64,000 bases of DNA from CAMYLY01 sp036397755 (GTDB taxonomy: Bacteria > Gemmatimonadota > Gemmatimonadetes > Gemmatimonadales > GWC2-71-9). The stretch lies in assembly GCA_036397755.1 (NCBI GenBank), contig DASWII010000009.1:1-64000 (forward strand), written 5' to 3'. Below, piece by piece: positions 44,497 through 52,721 of this stretch (position 1 is the first letter of the stretch; each line of letters begins with the position of its first letter). The notes beneath the pieces were generated by a model. That model was not told the DNA's origin. It made no database searches and saw only the letters and a list, made by a program, of their open reading frames with translations. The position numbers were made by a program, and so were the translations under genes.

Positions 44497-44504
44497 GAGT
44501 GTCT

Positions 44505-44690
44505 ATGTCTGACAGGGCAGGTTCGCCCGCGCGACTGCAGTTCCGTCCGCGCAACGTAACGTTGCTCGCGGCGGCGCTGATATCGGTTGGTGTCGGCTAC
44601 GCGCTGTTGGCGCGCGGCGATACCACGGTGGCACCGATCTTGTTGGTGCTGGGCTACTGTGTGTTGTTTCCACTGGGGCTCGGCCTGTAG
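44505..44690 (+). CDS. Small two-helix membrane protein
   Basis: 61 residues: a short basic N-terminus (about 1-17) and two hydrophobic helices (about 19-38, LLAAALISVGVGYALLA; 43-60, VAPILLVLGYCVLFPLGLGL). The pattern resembles small DUF3098-type proteins, a tentative link. It lies between a consensus-like promoter and tRNA-Val, only 9 bases from the tRNA 5' end, so one transcript probably serves both. Function unknown. Confidence 0.65.
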   Translation: MSDRAGSPARLQFRPRNVTLLAAALISVGVGYALLARGDTTVAPILLVLGYCVLFPLGLGL

Positions 44691-44699
44691 CGGTCGCGG

Positions 44700-44773
44700 G
44701 GGCGAATAGCTCAGGGGTCCAGAGCGCCTGCCTTACAAGCAGGATGTCGGGGGTTCGAATCCCTCTTCGCCCA
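44700..44773 (+). tRNA. tRNA-Val (anticodon TAC)
   Basis: 74 bases, CCA not encoded. The acceptor stem GGGCGAA/TTCGCCC pairs fully. D-arm GCTC/GAGC, anticodon arm CCTGC/GCAGG with loop CTTACAA (anticodon TAC, reads GTA), 5-base variable loop, T-arm with GTTCGAAT. The discriminator base is A. It lies directly behind the 61-codon ORF. Confidence 0.96.
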
Positions 44774-44837
44774 CTGTCGGAGGTGCGCGGGCTTGATGCT
44801 CGGTTACGAAATGCAGAGTGACTCACGGAGGATTGGT

Positions 44838-46613
44838 GTGATACTCACACGGTTGGTGCGCGTGCTGAGCCTGGTCACGGTGGCGGTCGTGGGGCTTGAG
44901 GCGACGGAAGAGCTCCACGCCCAGCGATCGATGGAGCGTGTTCTCATGCTCGCCCCGGCGCCGTCCGCTGGTGTATCGCCGGACTTCGCCATCGCGTTCG
45001 CCGACGAGGCGCGGAAGCGGATGAACAGCAAGTTCCGCAACCGGCTCACGGTGATTCCCACCGACGACATCTGTGAATTGCTCAGGCAATCGGCGTTCGA
45101 CTGTGAAGTGATCCTGAACGATCAGGACGCGGAACGGCTCGCGCGGGCCATGCGTGCGGACCTCTACATCGTGGGCACCGTGTGGTACGACGACGCCGCC
45201 CCCCAGGGGAGGTTTCACCTGATCGACATCGGACGGTCGGGTGTCTCGGGGTGGATGGAGGTGAAGGGTGCGCCGGGCGACGCGCCTCGGCGGTACGCGG
45301 ATATCCTGGCCGACTCGCTCGAGAATCAGGTACGCGCCGGCGAGCTGGCGCGCGAATGCGTGGAGAAACGCGACGGTAACGACTACGATGCGGCGCTCCA
45401 GCGCGCGAGGCGGGTCTTTGAGGTCTACCCCAACCATCCGGCAGCAGCGCAATGCGCCGCCTACGCCGTCGAGGCGATGGGACAGCCGGCCGACAGTCAG
45501 ATCCCGTATTACGAGCGCATGGTGCGCGGCGACTCCCTGCAGGAGCGCGCATGGCAGCAGTTGGGGCGGTTGCACCAGGAAAAAGGTGACTCCCTCAAGG
45601 CGCTCGAGGCGTTTCGCCGGCAGCTCTATCTCACCCCCGGCGATCGCCAGCGGTGGCGAGGAATCGTCGCCGGGTACATGATGGTGGGAGAACACGCACA
45701 GGCGCGTGATCTGGCGGACGAGTGGTTGGCGGACAACAGCGATGACGTCGAGTTCATCCAGTTGAAGACGCGCGCCTGCTTCGAGGGAGCACTGTGGGGG
45801 TGCGCTGTCCAAGGGCTGGCGGCGCAGTACGGGCGAGATAGCGCGCTGATCGGCGACAGCCTGTTCTACCAGCAGATCATTGCGGCGGCGCAGGCCGACG
45901 AGGACACGGACGCGCTGCTGCGGTGGACGTCCGAGGCGATTCGGTGGGTGCCGCACAATACGACGTTCTGGCGGGCGCATGCGGACGCGCTGAGCGAGGC
46001 CGGGATGGCCGACTCGGCGGTGGCGGTTTACGAGCACGTCGTGTTTCAGGACCCGACGGACATCGCCACGGCCCTGCTACTCTCCCGCCGCCTCATCGAG
46101 GGGTTGAGCATCGACACGGTGAGCCCCGTGGACACGACGGCGTTGCTGGAAGCGGGAGAGTATCTCGATCTGGTGGTGTCGCAGAGCCAGGACACGTCCG
46201 TGCTGATGAACGCGGCGGTGCTGTTCTATCAGCCCGCGCAGCAGCTTGTCCAGACGCGACAGGCGCTGCCGATAGCCGTCAGCTTTCTCGAGAAGTCCCT
46301 CGAGGCCGACGTGCTGAATCGACTGGGTGACCGTGCGAGTTTCTTCTTGGCGTGGGGACTGTTGTACAGTGTCTACGACTTCGATCCCCAGATCGTGCAG
46401 TATGCGGAGCGAATCCAGAATCTGAGCGCGGCGGAGCGCGCCGACGCTTGTATCTTGGTGGGTCAGGAAGAACAGATGGTTCAACGAGGCCTGGAAGCCA
46501 TTGCCGCGGGCGCGTCGGTGTCGGCGGCCGCGGCACAGGACTTTGCCTCGCGGTTCGCCAACTTCCGACAGCGAATCCCGACGCTGCGCGAGGCGTTTGA
46601 ATGTAGGCGGTAG
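44838..46613 (+). CDS. Secreted TPR protein with CsgG/TolB-like front
   Basis: 591 residues from GTG 44838, chosen because GGAGGA ends 5 bases before it and the protein then opens with a signal peptide (LTRLVRVLSLVTVAVVGL ... HAQ). About 35-150 resembles the N-terminal alpha/beta domain of CsgG/TolB-type proteins (VLMLAPAPS ... DADLYIVGTVWYDD pattern). About 190-590 are TPR-like helices (WQQLGRLHQEKGDSLKALEAF). Probably a periplasmic or outer-membrane-associated scaffold; function unknown. An upstream TTG/ATG at 44793/44811 would put charged residues before the signal. Confidence 0.82.
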   Translation: MILTRLVRVLSLVTVAVVGLEATEELHAQRSMERVLMLAPAPSAGVSPDFAIAFADEARKRMNSKFRNRLTVIPTDDICELLRQSAFDCEVILNDQDAERLARAMRADLYIVGTVWYDDAAPQGRFHLIDIGRSGVSGWMEVKGAPGDAPRRYADILADSLENQVRAGELARECVEKRDGNDYDAALQRARRVFEVYPNHPAAAQCAAYAVEAMGQPADSQIPYYERMVRGDSLQERAWQQLGRLHQEKGDSLKALEAFRRQLYLTPGDRQRWRGIVAGYMMVGEHAQARDLADEWLADNSDDVEFIQLKTRACFEGALWGCAVQGLAAQYGRDSALIGDSLFYQQIIAAAQADEDTDALLRWTSEAIRWVPHNTTFWRAHADALSEAGMADSAVAVYEHVVFQDPTDIATALLLSRRLIEGLSIDTVSPVDTTALLEAGEYLDLVVSQSQDTSVLMNAAVLFYQPAQQLVQTRQALPIAVSFLEKSLEADVLNRLGDRASFFLAWGLLYSVYDFDPQIVQYAERIQNLSAAERADACILVGQEEQMVQRGLEAIAAGASVSAAAAQDFASRFANFRQRIPTLREAFECRR

Positions 46614-46617
46614 TCAC

Positions 46618-46646
46618 TTGTACGGCGGACGGTATCGGCCTACATT
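46618..46646 (+). promoter_or_regulatory. Promoter of tRNA-Asp
   Basis: -35 TTGTAC, 17-base spacer, -10 TACATT, ending 17 bases before the mature tRNA 5' end. One of the best sigma70-like matches in the window. Confidence 0.65.
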
Positions 46647-46663
46647 TGCCGGCTGTCTCATCG

Positions 46664-46737
46664 GGGGCTGTAGCTCAGTTGGTTAGAGTGCCGGTCTGTC
46701 ACACCGGAGGCCGCGGGTTCAAGTCCCGTCAGCCCCG
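46664..46737 (+). tRNA. tRNA-Asp (anticodon GTC)
   Basis: 74 bases, no encoded CCA. Acceptor GGGGCTG/CAGCCCC, D-arm GCTCAGTTGGTTAGAGT, anticodon arm CCGGT/ACCGG with loop CTGTCAC (anticodon GTC), T-loop TTCAAGT, discriminator G as required for Asp. It lies between the secreted TPR gene and the dcw cluster, where mraZ would be expected. Confidence 0.97.
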
Positions 46738-46766
46738 CTTGCCGTCCAAACCATGAGTGGATGACC

Positions 46767-46792
46767 GGTCCCGGAGGCGATCCTCCGGGACC
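46767..46792 (+). terminator. Perfect 11-bp hairpin between tRNA-Asp and rsmH
   Basis: GGTCCCGGAGG and its exact reverse complement flank a CGAT tetraloop. Only a short T run (CTTT) follows, so it is a GC-strong, T-weak terminator candidate for the tRNA. It ends 18 bases before the rsmH start and could also act as an attenuator-like element at the dcw entry. Confidence 0.6.
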
Positions 46793-46810
46793 GCTTTGCA
46801 TGGGGGCCCC

Positions 46811-47713
46811 GTGGCTGGTGATCATGAGCCGGTGCTGGCAGAAGAAGTTCTCCGCTTCGCCCAGGATGCCAGCCGCGCCGCCGACCTCACGGTGGGTGGG
46901 GGAGGTCATGCGAGCCGCCTCGCGGCGTGCGGCATCGATGTGCTGGCCTTCGATCGGGATCCGCGGGCGGTCGCCCGCGTGCGCGAACGGTTCCCGGAGG
47001 TCGAGGCGCACGTTGGCGCCTTTGCTGAGACCGACGTCATCGCGGCCGTCCAGCGATTCCGGCCGGACTTCGTCCTGTTCGACTTGGGTGTCTCCTCGCA
47101 CCAACTCGACGATCACACCCGCGGGTTCTCGTTCCGCCGCGATGTCCCCCTGGACATGCGGATGGACGCGCGCGGTCGGACGGCTGCGGATTACCTCAAT
47201 ACCGTCGACGTCACGGAGCTCGCCCAGGCCTTCAGGGACTACGGAGACGAACGGCGGGCTGCCGCCTTGGCCCGCGCGGTAGCGCGTCGCCGGGTCAGGG
47301 AACCGCTCCGGGTGAGTGACGACCTGGTGAACGCGATTCGCGAAGTGCTCGGTGCGCGTGCTGGACCGCGGGTGTTCGCCCGCGTGTTTCAGGCCGTGCG
47401 AATCGCCCTGAACGAGGAGCTCGAGCAGCTTGCGGCGGCCCTGCCGGCCTACCGAGACGTACTCGCCCCCGGTGGGGTGCTTGCGGTGATAGGCTATCAT
47501 TCAGGCGAGGATCGAATCGTCAAACACGCGTTTCGCGAGTGGACGCGCGCGTGCGTGTGTCCGAGGGAGCAGCCGGCCTGCACCTGCCGTGGGCGTTCCC
47601 TGGGGACGCTGCTGACGCGCCGACCCATCCGACCGGAGGTCGAAGAAATGGAGCGAAACCCGCGGGCGCGGAGCGCTCGGTTGCGAGCCTTCAGGGTCGA
47701 TGCGAGCGCCTAG
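46811..47713 (+). CDS. rsmH: 16S rRNA (cytosine-1402-N4)-methyltransferase RsmH
   Basis: SAM-dependent methyltransferase acting on C1402 of 16S rRNA; formerly MraW. 300 residues from GTG 46811, where the family's HEPVLAEEVL begins. Further motifs: LTVGGGGHASRLA (SAM loop), LFDLGVSSHQLDD, RGFSFRRDVPLDMRMD and VIGYHSGEDRIVKHAF. The usual CYTLGGGGH-type loop reads VGGGGH. An in-frame GTG at 46757 would run through the hairpin and add unrelated residues. First gene of the dcw cluster; overlaps ftsL by 14 bases. Confidence 0.94.
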   Translation: MAGDHEPVLAEEVLRFAQDASRAADLTVGGGGHASRLAACGIDVLAFDRDPRAVARVRERFPEVEAHVGAFAETDVIAAVQRFRPDFVLFDLGVSSHQLDDHTRGFSFRRDVPLDMRMDARGRTAADYLNTVDVTELAQAFRDYGDERRAAALARAVARRRVREPLRVSDDLVNAIREVLGARAGPRVFARVFQAVRIALNEELEQLAAALPAYRDVLAPGGVLAVIGYHSGEDRIVKHAFREWTRACVCPREQPACTCRGRSLGTLLTRRPIRPEVEEMERNPRARSARLRAFRVDASA

Positions 47714-47984
47714 GGGTCGATTCTGGATCGGCGTCTGGCTCGTGTTCGGGCTCAGCGTGCTGCTCCTCGTGGTTGCTCGACAAACGTCCGGGTTCGTTGC
47801 TGTGCGCCACCTCGATGAGCTACGGGGAGAACGCGCGGCGTTGGAGGCGGAACGCGCCGCGTTCCAGCAGCAGGTTCGTGAGGCTGAGAGTAGACGGGTG
47901 CTTGTGCCGCGTGCGGAATCGCTGGGGCTTCGCGCACCAGCCGATTCGGAGATCCGCATTCTGCGCGTTCCCGGAGCGCACTAG
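47700..47984 (+). CDS. ftsL: FtsL-like cell division protein
   Basis: 94 residues: a short basic cytoplasmic end, one transmembrane helix (about 9-26, WIGVWLVFGLSVLLLVVA) and a leucine/alanine coiled coil (about 38-66, ELRGERAALEAERAAFQQQVREAE). Sequence is poorly conserved in FtsL; the call rests on size, topology and position between rsmH and ftsI. With FtsQ it would form the division scaffold that activates FtsWI. ATG 47700 overlaps rsmH. Confidence 0.82.
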   Translation: MRAPRGRFWIGVWLVFGLSVLLLVVARQTSGFVAVRHLDELRGERAALEAERAAFQQQVREAESRRVLVPRAESLGLRAPADSEIRILRVPGAH

Positions 47985-47986
47985 CG

Positions 47987-49921
47987 ATGGCTCGGCCGAT
48001 GCTGCGGCTCGGGGCCGTGCGACTCTCGTTCGCGCTCGGTGTGCTGCTGATTCTGGGACGCGCGGCGCAGGTCCAGTTGGTGAACGGCTCGGAGCACGCC
48101 GCCGCGGCGACCGCGCAGAGGACGGAGCGGACCAGGATTCAGGCGCCGCGGGGTGGTATCTACGATCGCAACGGCGTGTCCCTCGCGCTCACACAGCCGG
48201 TGTTCGAAGTTGGGGTTGCGCCCAATGAACTCCGGGATATGCAGCGCGATGTGGCCCTGATTGCGGACCGGCTCGACCTGCCCACCACAATCGTCCAGCG
48301 AGCCATGCGGCGGCGCTACGCGTATTTCCGCGGACCATTCTCGTCGGCTCAGGTGCGGGACCTGCGACAGGTCCGGGGCGTTCATCTGACGGCGTCGCTC
48401 CGCAGATTCTACCCGCGACCCAACCTGGCGCGCCCACTGATCGGACTCCCCGCGGCGGATGGGCGGCCGGCGAGCGGTCTGGAGCGGACCTTCGACGACG
48501 TGCTGACCGGCACGGACGGAAGTGCCGTGGTGCTACGAGATCGCGCGGGCATCGCGTATGCGGCGCCGTCCGGGCTCGATGAATTCCCGATTCCCGGCAA
48601 CGATCTGTATCTGACGATCGACGTCGAACTCCAGGAGATCGTCGAGCAGGCACTGGCCGACGCAATCGAGGCGCTTCCCGCGGCGGGTGGCGACGTCGTC
48701 GTGCTCGCGCCCCGCACCGGAGAGATCCTCGCGGTGGCATCGCAGCGGCGCGACGGGCCGACGGCCGCGGCGTTCCTGTCGGCCTTCGAGCCGGGGTCGA
48801 CCGCGAAGCTCTTTGCCGCCGCCGCCCTGCTGGCGGAGTCGATCGCCGTTCCCACCGAGCGCGTGTTCGTCGAAGGCGGGCGTTATGAGTTCGATGGCCG
48901 GGTCATTGAGGATGACCATCCCGCTGACTGGCTGTCGTTTCAGGAAGTGATCGAACGGTCCAGCAACATTGGCATGGTCAAGCTCGCCTCGCGGCTCGAG
49001 CCCGAGCGACAGTACGAGATGCTGCGGGCCTTCGGATTTGGGACGCCGACGGGTGTGGAGTTCCCAGTGGAGTCGCCCGGGATCCTCCGACTTCCCCATC
49101 GCTGGAGCGGCACCTCGGCGGCAAGCCTGGCGATGGGCTACGAGGTTGCCGTGTCGCCCATCCAGTTGGCGCAGGCCTATGCGGCCATCGCGAACGACGG
49201 GGTCCTCGTGCAGCCCACCCTGGTGAGAGAAATCCGAACCACTGACGGGACACTCGTCCGCCGGCACGGGCCGACTCCCGTGCGACGGGCGATTCGCCCA
49301 GACGTCGCCCGCACACTGAAATCCATGCTGCGGGGGGTGGTCTACCGCGGCGGAACCGGGGAGGCAGCGGCGCTCTCCACATACGAAGTCGCGGGCAAGA
49401 CCGGAACGGCCCGGCGTGCCGGTCCGGGGGGCTACGTGCGAGGCTCCTACATCGCGAGCTTCGCCTCGCTGTTCCCGGCGGACGATCCACAGTTGGTGAT
49501 GGTGGTCAAGCTGGATGACCCGCGCCTGGGCTATGCGAGCACATCGGCGGCCCCCGTTACTCGTGCCGTGCTCGAGCAGCTGCTTGCCTCGCGAACGTCG
49601 GTGCTGGACCGCGGGGCGCTCGGCAAGTTGAATCCCGTGCTTGCGCGATCCCCCACCGCTGAGCCGGACGTTCCCGGCCCCCGCTTCGTGACGAACTGGC
49701 CGGCAGCCCAACGCACGAGCCCGACCGACTCGATGGTGATCGTGCCCGACGTGAGCGGGCTTTCCGTGCGTCGGGCGGCGGAGCGTCTGCATCGTGCTGG
49801 TCTACGCGCTGGCGCGGAGCGGCCCGGCGCGGTACGCGCCACGGACCCTGTGGCGGGCGACACGGTTCCGCGGGGGAGCGTCATTCAGCTCCGCTTGGCG
49901 GAAGGGAGTCACCGGCGGTGA
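47987..49921 (+). CDS. ftsI: Septal peptidoglycan transpeptidase FtsI (PBP3) with PASTA domain
   Basis: 644-residue class B PBP that crosslinks septal peptidoglycan. Transmembrane helix (about 10-28), pedestal domain (RGGIYDRNG), then the penicillin-binding domain with S271-T-A-K274 (active Ser271), S325-S-N327 and K471-T-G-T. A C-terminal PASTA domain (about 575-640, VIVPDVSGLSVRRAAERLHRAGL) makes it more like SpoVD/PBP2x than E. coli FtsI. Two bases separate it from ftsL and it overlaps murE by GTGA. Confidence 0.95.
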   Translation: MARPMLRLGAVRLSFALGVLLILGRAAQVQLVNGSEHAAAATAQRTERTRIQAPRGGIYDRNGVSLALTQPVFEVGVAPNELRDMQRDVALIADRLDLPTTIVQRAMRRRYAYFRGPFSSAQVRDLRQVRGVHLTASLRRFYPRPNLARPLIGLPAADGRPASGLERTFDDVLTGTDGSAVVLRDRAGIAYAAPSGLDEFPIPGNDLYLTIDVELQEIVEQALADAIEALPAAGGDVVVLAPRTGEILAVASQRRDGPTAAAFLSAFEPGSTAKLFAAAALLAESIAVPTERVFVEGGRYEFDGRVIEDDHPADWLSFQEVIERSSNIGMVKLASRLEPERQYEMLRAFGFGTPTGVEFPVESPGILRLPHRWSGTSAASLAMGYEVAVSPIQLAQAYAAIANDGVLVQPTLVREIRTTDGTLVRRHGPTPVRRAIRPDVARTLKSMLRGVVYRGGTGEAAALSTYEVAGKTGTARRAGPGGYVRGSYIASFASLFPADDPQLVMVVKLDDPRLGYASTSAAPVTRAVLEQLLASRTSVLDRGALGKLNPVLARSPTAEPDVPGPRFVTNWPAAQRTSPTDSMVIVPDVSGLSVRRAAERLHRAGLRAGAERPGAVRATDPVAGDTVPRGSVIQLRLAEGSHRR

Positions 49922-51375
49922 CGTCGCTTGACGAGATCGTCCAGGCGCTGGCCGCCCACGATATCCTCGTGTCGGCTCCGAGTGAGTTGCCGGCCATCAC
50001 CGGGTTGTCGGACGACTCGCGGGAGGTGCGCCCGGGGTACTTGTTCTGCGCGCACGGGGGAACCGTCAGCGACGGTCATCGGTTTGTCGGCGACGCGGTG
50101 GACCGGGGGGCCGCGGCAGTGTTGGTGGCGCGGGAAGTGCCAGCTGCCGTGCCGCGGATTGTGGTGCGGGAGAGCCGGGACGCGGTCACGGTGGCCGCGG
50201 CGGCGTGGTACGGCCACCCGGCCGGGTCGCTGCGTTTCGTGGCCGTGACGGGCACCAACGGCAAGACGACGTCTGTCTCGCTGGTAAGGCATCTGCTTAA
50301 CGACGAGGGTGTGGTGGGGCGTATCGGAACGCTCGGCGCGGTCGATGGTTTGGATCGCGGGGTTCCGGGGCACCACCACCTTACGACGCCCGGAGCGGTG
50401 GCACTCCAGGCGGTCCTGGCCCACCTGCGAAATGCCGGAGTGCGCGATGTGGTGATGGAGGCCTCGTCGCATGCGCTGGACCAAGGGAGGCTGGCGGGCC
50501 TCTCGCTGGACGCTGCTCTCTTCACCAACCTGACCCACGAACATCTCGACTACCACGGCTCGCTCGACCGCTATCGATCAAGCAAGCTCCGCCTGCTCGA
50601 TCTGCTCACCGCCGACGGTGTCGCCGTGCTCAACGCGGACGACCCAGCGTGGGCCAACGTGCAGCCCAGCGGCGCGCGCCGGACCGTGCGGTTCGGCCGA
50701 ACGGGGGACGTGCGCGTCGCGCCGCTTCGGGCAGACGCGCTCGGGACCGAGATCGAGCTTGTCTGCGAGAGCCGAAGGCTCCAGGCGCGCGTCCCGCTTC
50801 CGGGAGCGTTCAACGTGGATAACGCCGCCGGCGCGATGGCGACCGCCTGGGCGCTCGGCGTGCCACTGGACCACGTGGTCGAACGGCTCGCCTCGGCACC
50901 GCAGGTGCTTGGCCGGATGGAGCGGCTCGTGGAGCGGGAATCCACCGTGGTTCTGCGAGACTACGCGCACACGCCCGATGCCCTGCGGCGGCTGCTGGAG
51001 GCGCTCCGGCCGGTGACCTCCGGTCGCCTGATCGTACTGTTCGGCGCCGGGGGCGACCGCGACCGGACCAAACGTCCGGAGATGGGTGCCATCGCCGAGC
51101 GAATGGCTGATGCCGTCGTCCTCACGTCAGACAACCCGCGGCACGAGGACGGCGACGCCATCCTCGATGATATCGAGCGAGGCATGCGTGGCTCAGGACA
51201 CCGGCGCGTTGTGGATCGAGAAAAAGCCATCCTGGAGACGCTGGCGCAGCTCGCCGATGGCGACTGCTTGGTGTTGGCCGGCAAGGGTCACGAGACCTAT
51301 CAGATCATCGGAGACGAACGAACCCCCTTCGACGAGCGCGCGATTGTGCGTGGGTACTTCGGATTGCCGCAATGA
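49918..51375 (+). CDS. murE: UDP-MurNAc-L-Ala-D-Glu:meso-diaminopimelate ligase MurE
   Basis: Adds the third stem residue to the peptidoglycan precursor. P-loop VTGTNGKTTS, central-domain EASSHALDQGR, and D405-N-P-R408 (SDNPRHED), the motif that selects meso-diaminopimelate over lysine. The carbamylated-Lys region follows the expected spacing. 485 residues, normal length. GTG start overlapping ftsI; ATGA overlap with murF. Confidence 0.97.
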   Translation: MTSLDEIVQALAAHDILVSAPSELPAITGLSDDSREVRPGYLFCAHGGTVSDGHRFVGDAVDRGAAAVLVAREVPAAVPRIVVRESRDAVTVAAAAWYGHPAGSLRFVAVTGTNGKTTSVSLVRHLLNDEGVVGRIGTLGAVDGLDRGVPGHHHLTTPGAVALQAVLAHLRNAGVRDVVMEASSHALDQGRLAGLSLDAALFTNLTHEHLDYHGSLDRYRSSKLRLLDLLTADGVAVLNADDPAWANVQPSGARRTVRFGRTGDVRVAPLRADALGTEIELVCESRRLQARVPLPGAFNVDNAAGAMATAWALGVPLDHVVERLASAPQVLGRMERLVERESTVVLRDYAHTPDALRRLLEALRPVTSGRLIVLFGAGGDRDRTKRPEMGAIAERMADAVVLTSDNPRHEDGDAILDDIERGMRGSGHRRVVDREKAILETLAQLADGDCLVLAGKGHETYQIIGDERTPFDERAIVRGYFGLPQ

Positions 51376-52721
51376 GGGCGTGGTCGACGGGAGACGTGGA
51401 CGCCGCGCTCGGACTCGCGCCGGGCGCCGCGCAGCGCTCGTTCAGCGGCATCAGCACCGATAGCCGCAGCGTGGAGCGCGGTGCGCTCTTCGTCGCGCTT
51501 CGCGGTGAACGGTTTGACGGCCATCGCTTTGTGGCGATGGCGCACGAGCGAGGAGCCAGTGGCGCGGTGGTCGAGCGCGGCGCTCCCGTCCCCGAGGGCA
51601 TGGTGGCGTTCGAAGTCGACGACACGCTCGTGGCGTTAGGTCGACTCGCCCGTGCGTGCCGGCGGCATGTCACGGGGCCCGTCATCGGCGTGACGGGAAC
51701 GAACGGCAAGACGTCGACCAAGGAGATGCTCGCGCACACCCTAGGGATCCGGTGGGCAGTGCACGCGACGAGGGTGAATCGCAATAATCTCGTGGGTGTT
51801 CCGCTCACGATTCTGGAGGCGCCGGAGAACGCGGACTCGTTGGTGGTCGAGGTGGGAGCCAGCGCTCCGGGCGAGGTGGCGCGTCTCCGGGACGTCATTG
51901 CCCCGACTCTCGGTGTCGTGACCAACGTGTCCGCTGGTCACCTCGAAGGTTTCGGCTCCATGCGCGGGATCATGCAGGAGAAGGTGTCGCTCCTCGTGGG
52001 CGTCGAGCACGCGGTCGTCGGTGGAGAGCCAGCCGATCTGGGCGACGCGGCGCGGCGGGTCGCTCCGCGCGTCACGGTGGCGGGAACATCCGGGCACGCG
52101 GACGTGGCGCCAACCTCCGTGACAATGGGCGGCGACGGTCGGGCGGAGATCGTCTACCGGGAACGCCGCGTGCGCTTGGCGGTGAGTGGAGTGCACCAAG
52201 TGGAAAACGCGATGATCGCCCTGGCCGTGGCGGACGTGCTCGGCATCGAGCTGGACGCCGCGGTTGACGTCCTCCGGAGGGTCGAGGTGCCGGGTGGTCG
52301 CTGTCGCGTGTTGCGTTCCGATCGGCTCACCGTGATCGACGACACGTACAACGCGAACCCGGCGTCCTTGGCGGCCGCTCTCCGGACGGCGGAGTCGATG
52401 GCGGGTGGGCGCCCGCTGGTGATCGGGCTCGGCAGCATGCTGGAGCTCGGGCCGGAGGAAACCGCGCTGCACGCCGAGATGGCTGCGCACGTGCTGAAGT
52501 CGCAGCCCGCCCTGGTGGCTGTCACCGGTGCGTTCGCGCCGGCGTTCGACCCGTGGCGCACGGAACTCGGTGACCGGTTGATCGTTTCGCCCGACGCCGA
52601 CACTTTGGGTGCAGCGCTCGCTCAGCGGCTCACGGGCGGCGAACTGGTGCTACTCAAGGCATCGCACGGGGTGCATCTGGAGTGCGCCATTCCGCACCTC
52701 ATCGGGGATGAAACTGCCTAG
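51372..52721 (+). CDS. murF: UDP-MurNAc-tripeptide:D-Ala-D-Ala ligase MurF
   Basis: Adds D-Ala-D-Ala to complete the pentapeptide precursor. 449 residues with the Mur ligase fold: N-terminal ISTDSRSVERGALFVAL, P-loop GVTGTNGKTSTKEM, RNNLVGVPLT (MurF-specific) and DDTYNANPAS. The cytoplasmic partner Ddl is not encoded in this window. Coupled to murE (ATGA) and to mraY (stop and start share a base). Confidence 0.97.
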   Translation: MRAWSTGDVDAALGLAPGAAQRSFSGISTDSRSVERGALFVALRGERFDGHRFVAMAHERGASGAVVERGAPVPEGMVAFEVDDTLVALGRLARACRRHVTGPVIGVTGTNGKTSTKEMLAHTLGIRWAVHATRVNRNNLVGVPLTILEAPENADSLVVEVGASAPGEVARLRDVIAPTLGVVTNVSAGHLEGFGSMRGIMQEKVSLLVGVEHAVVGGEPADLGDAARRVAPRVTVAGTSGHADVAPTSVTMGGDGRAEIVYRERRVRLAVSGVHQVENAMIALAVADVLGIELDAAVDVLRRVEVPGGRCRVLRSDRLTVIDDTYNANPASLAAALRTAESMAGGRPLVIGLGSMLELGPEETALHAEMAAHVLKSQPALVAVTGAFAPAFDPWRTELGDRLIVSPDADTLGAALAQRLTGGELVLLKASHGVHLECAIPHLIGDETA

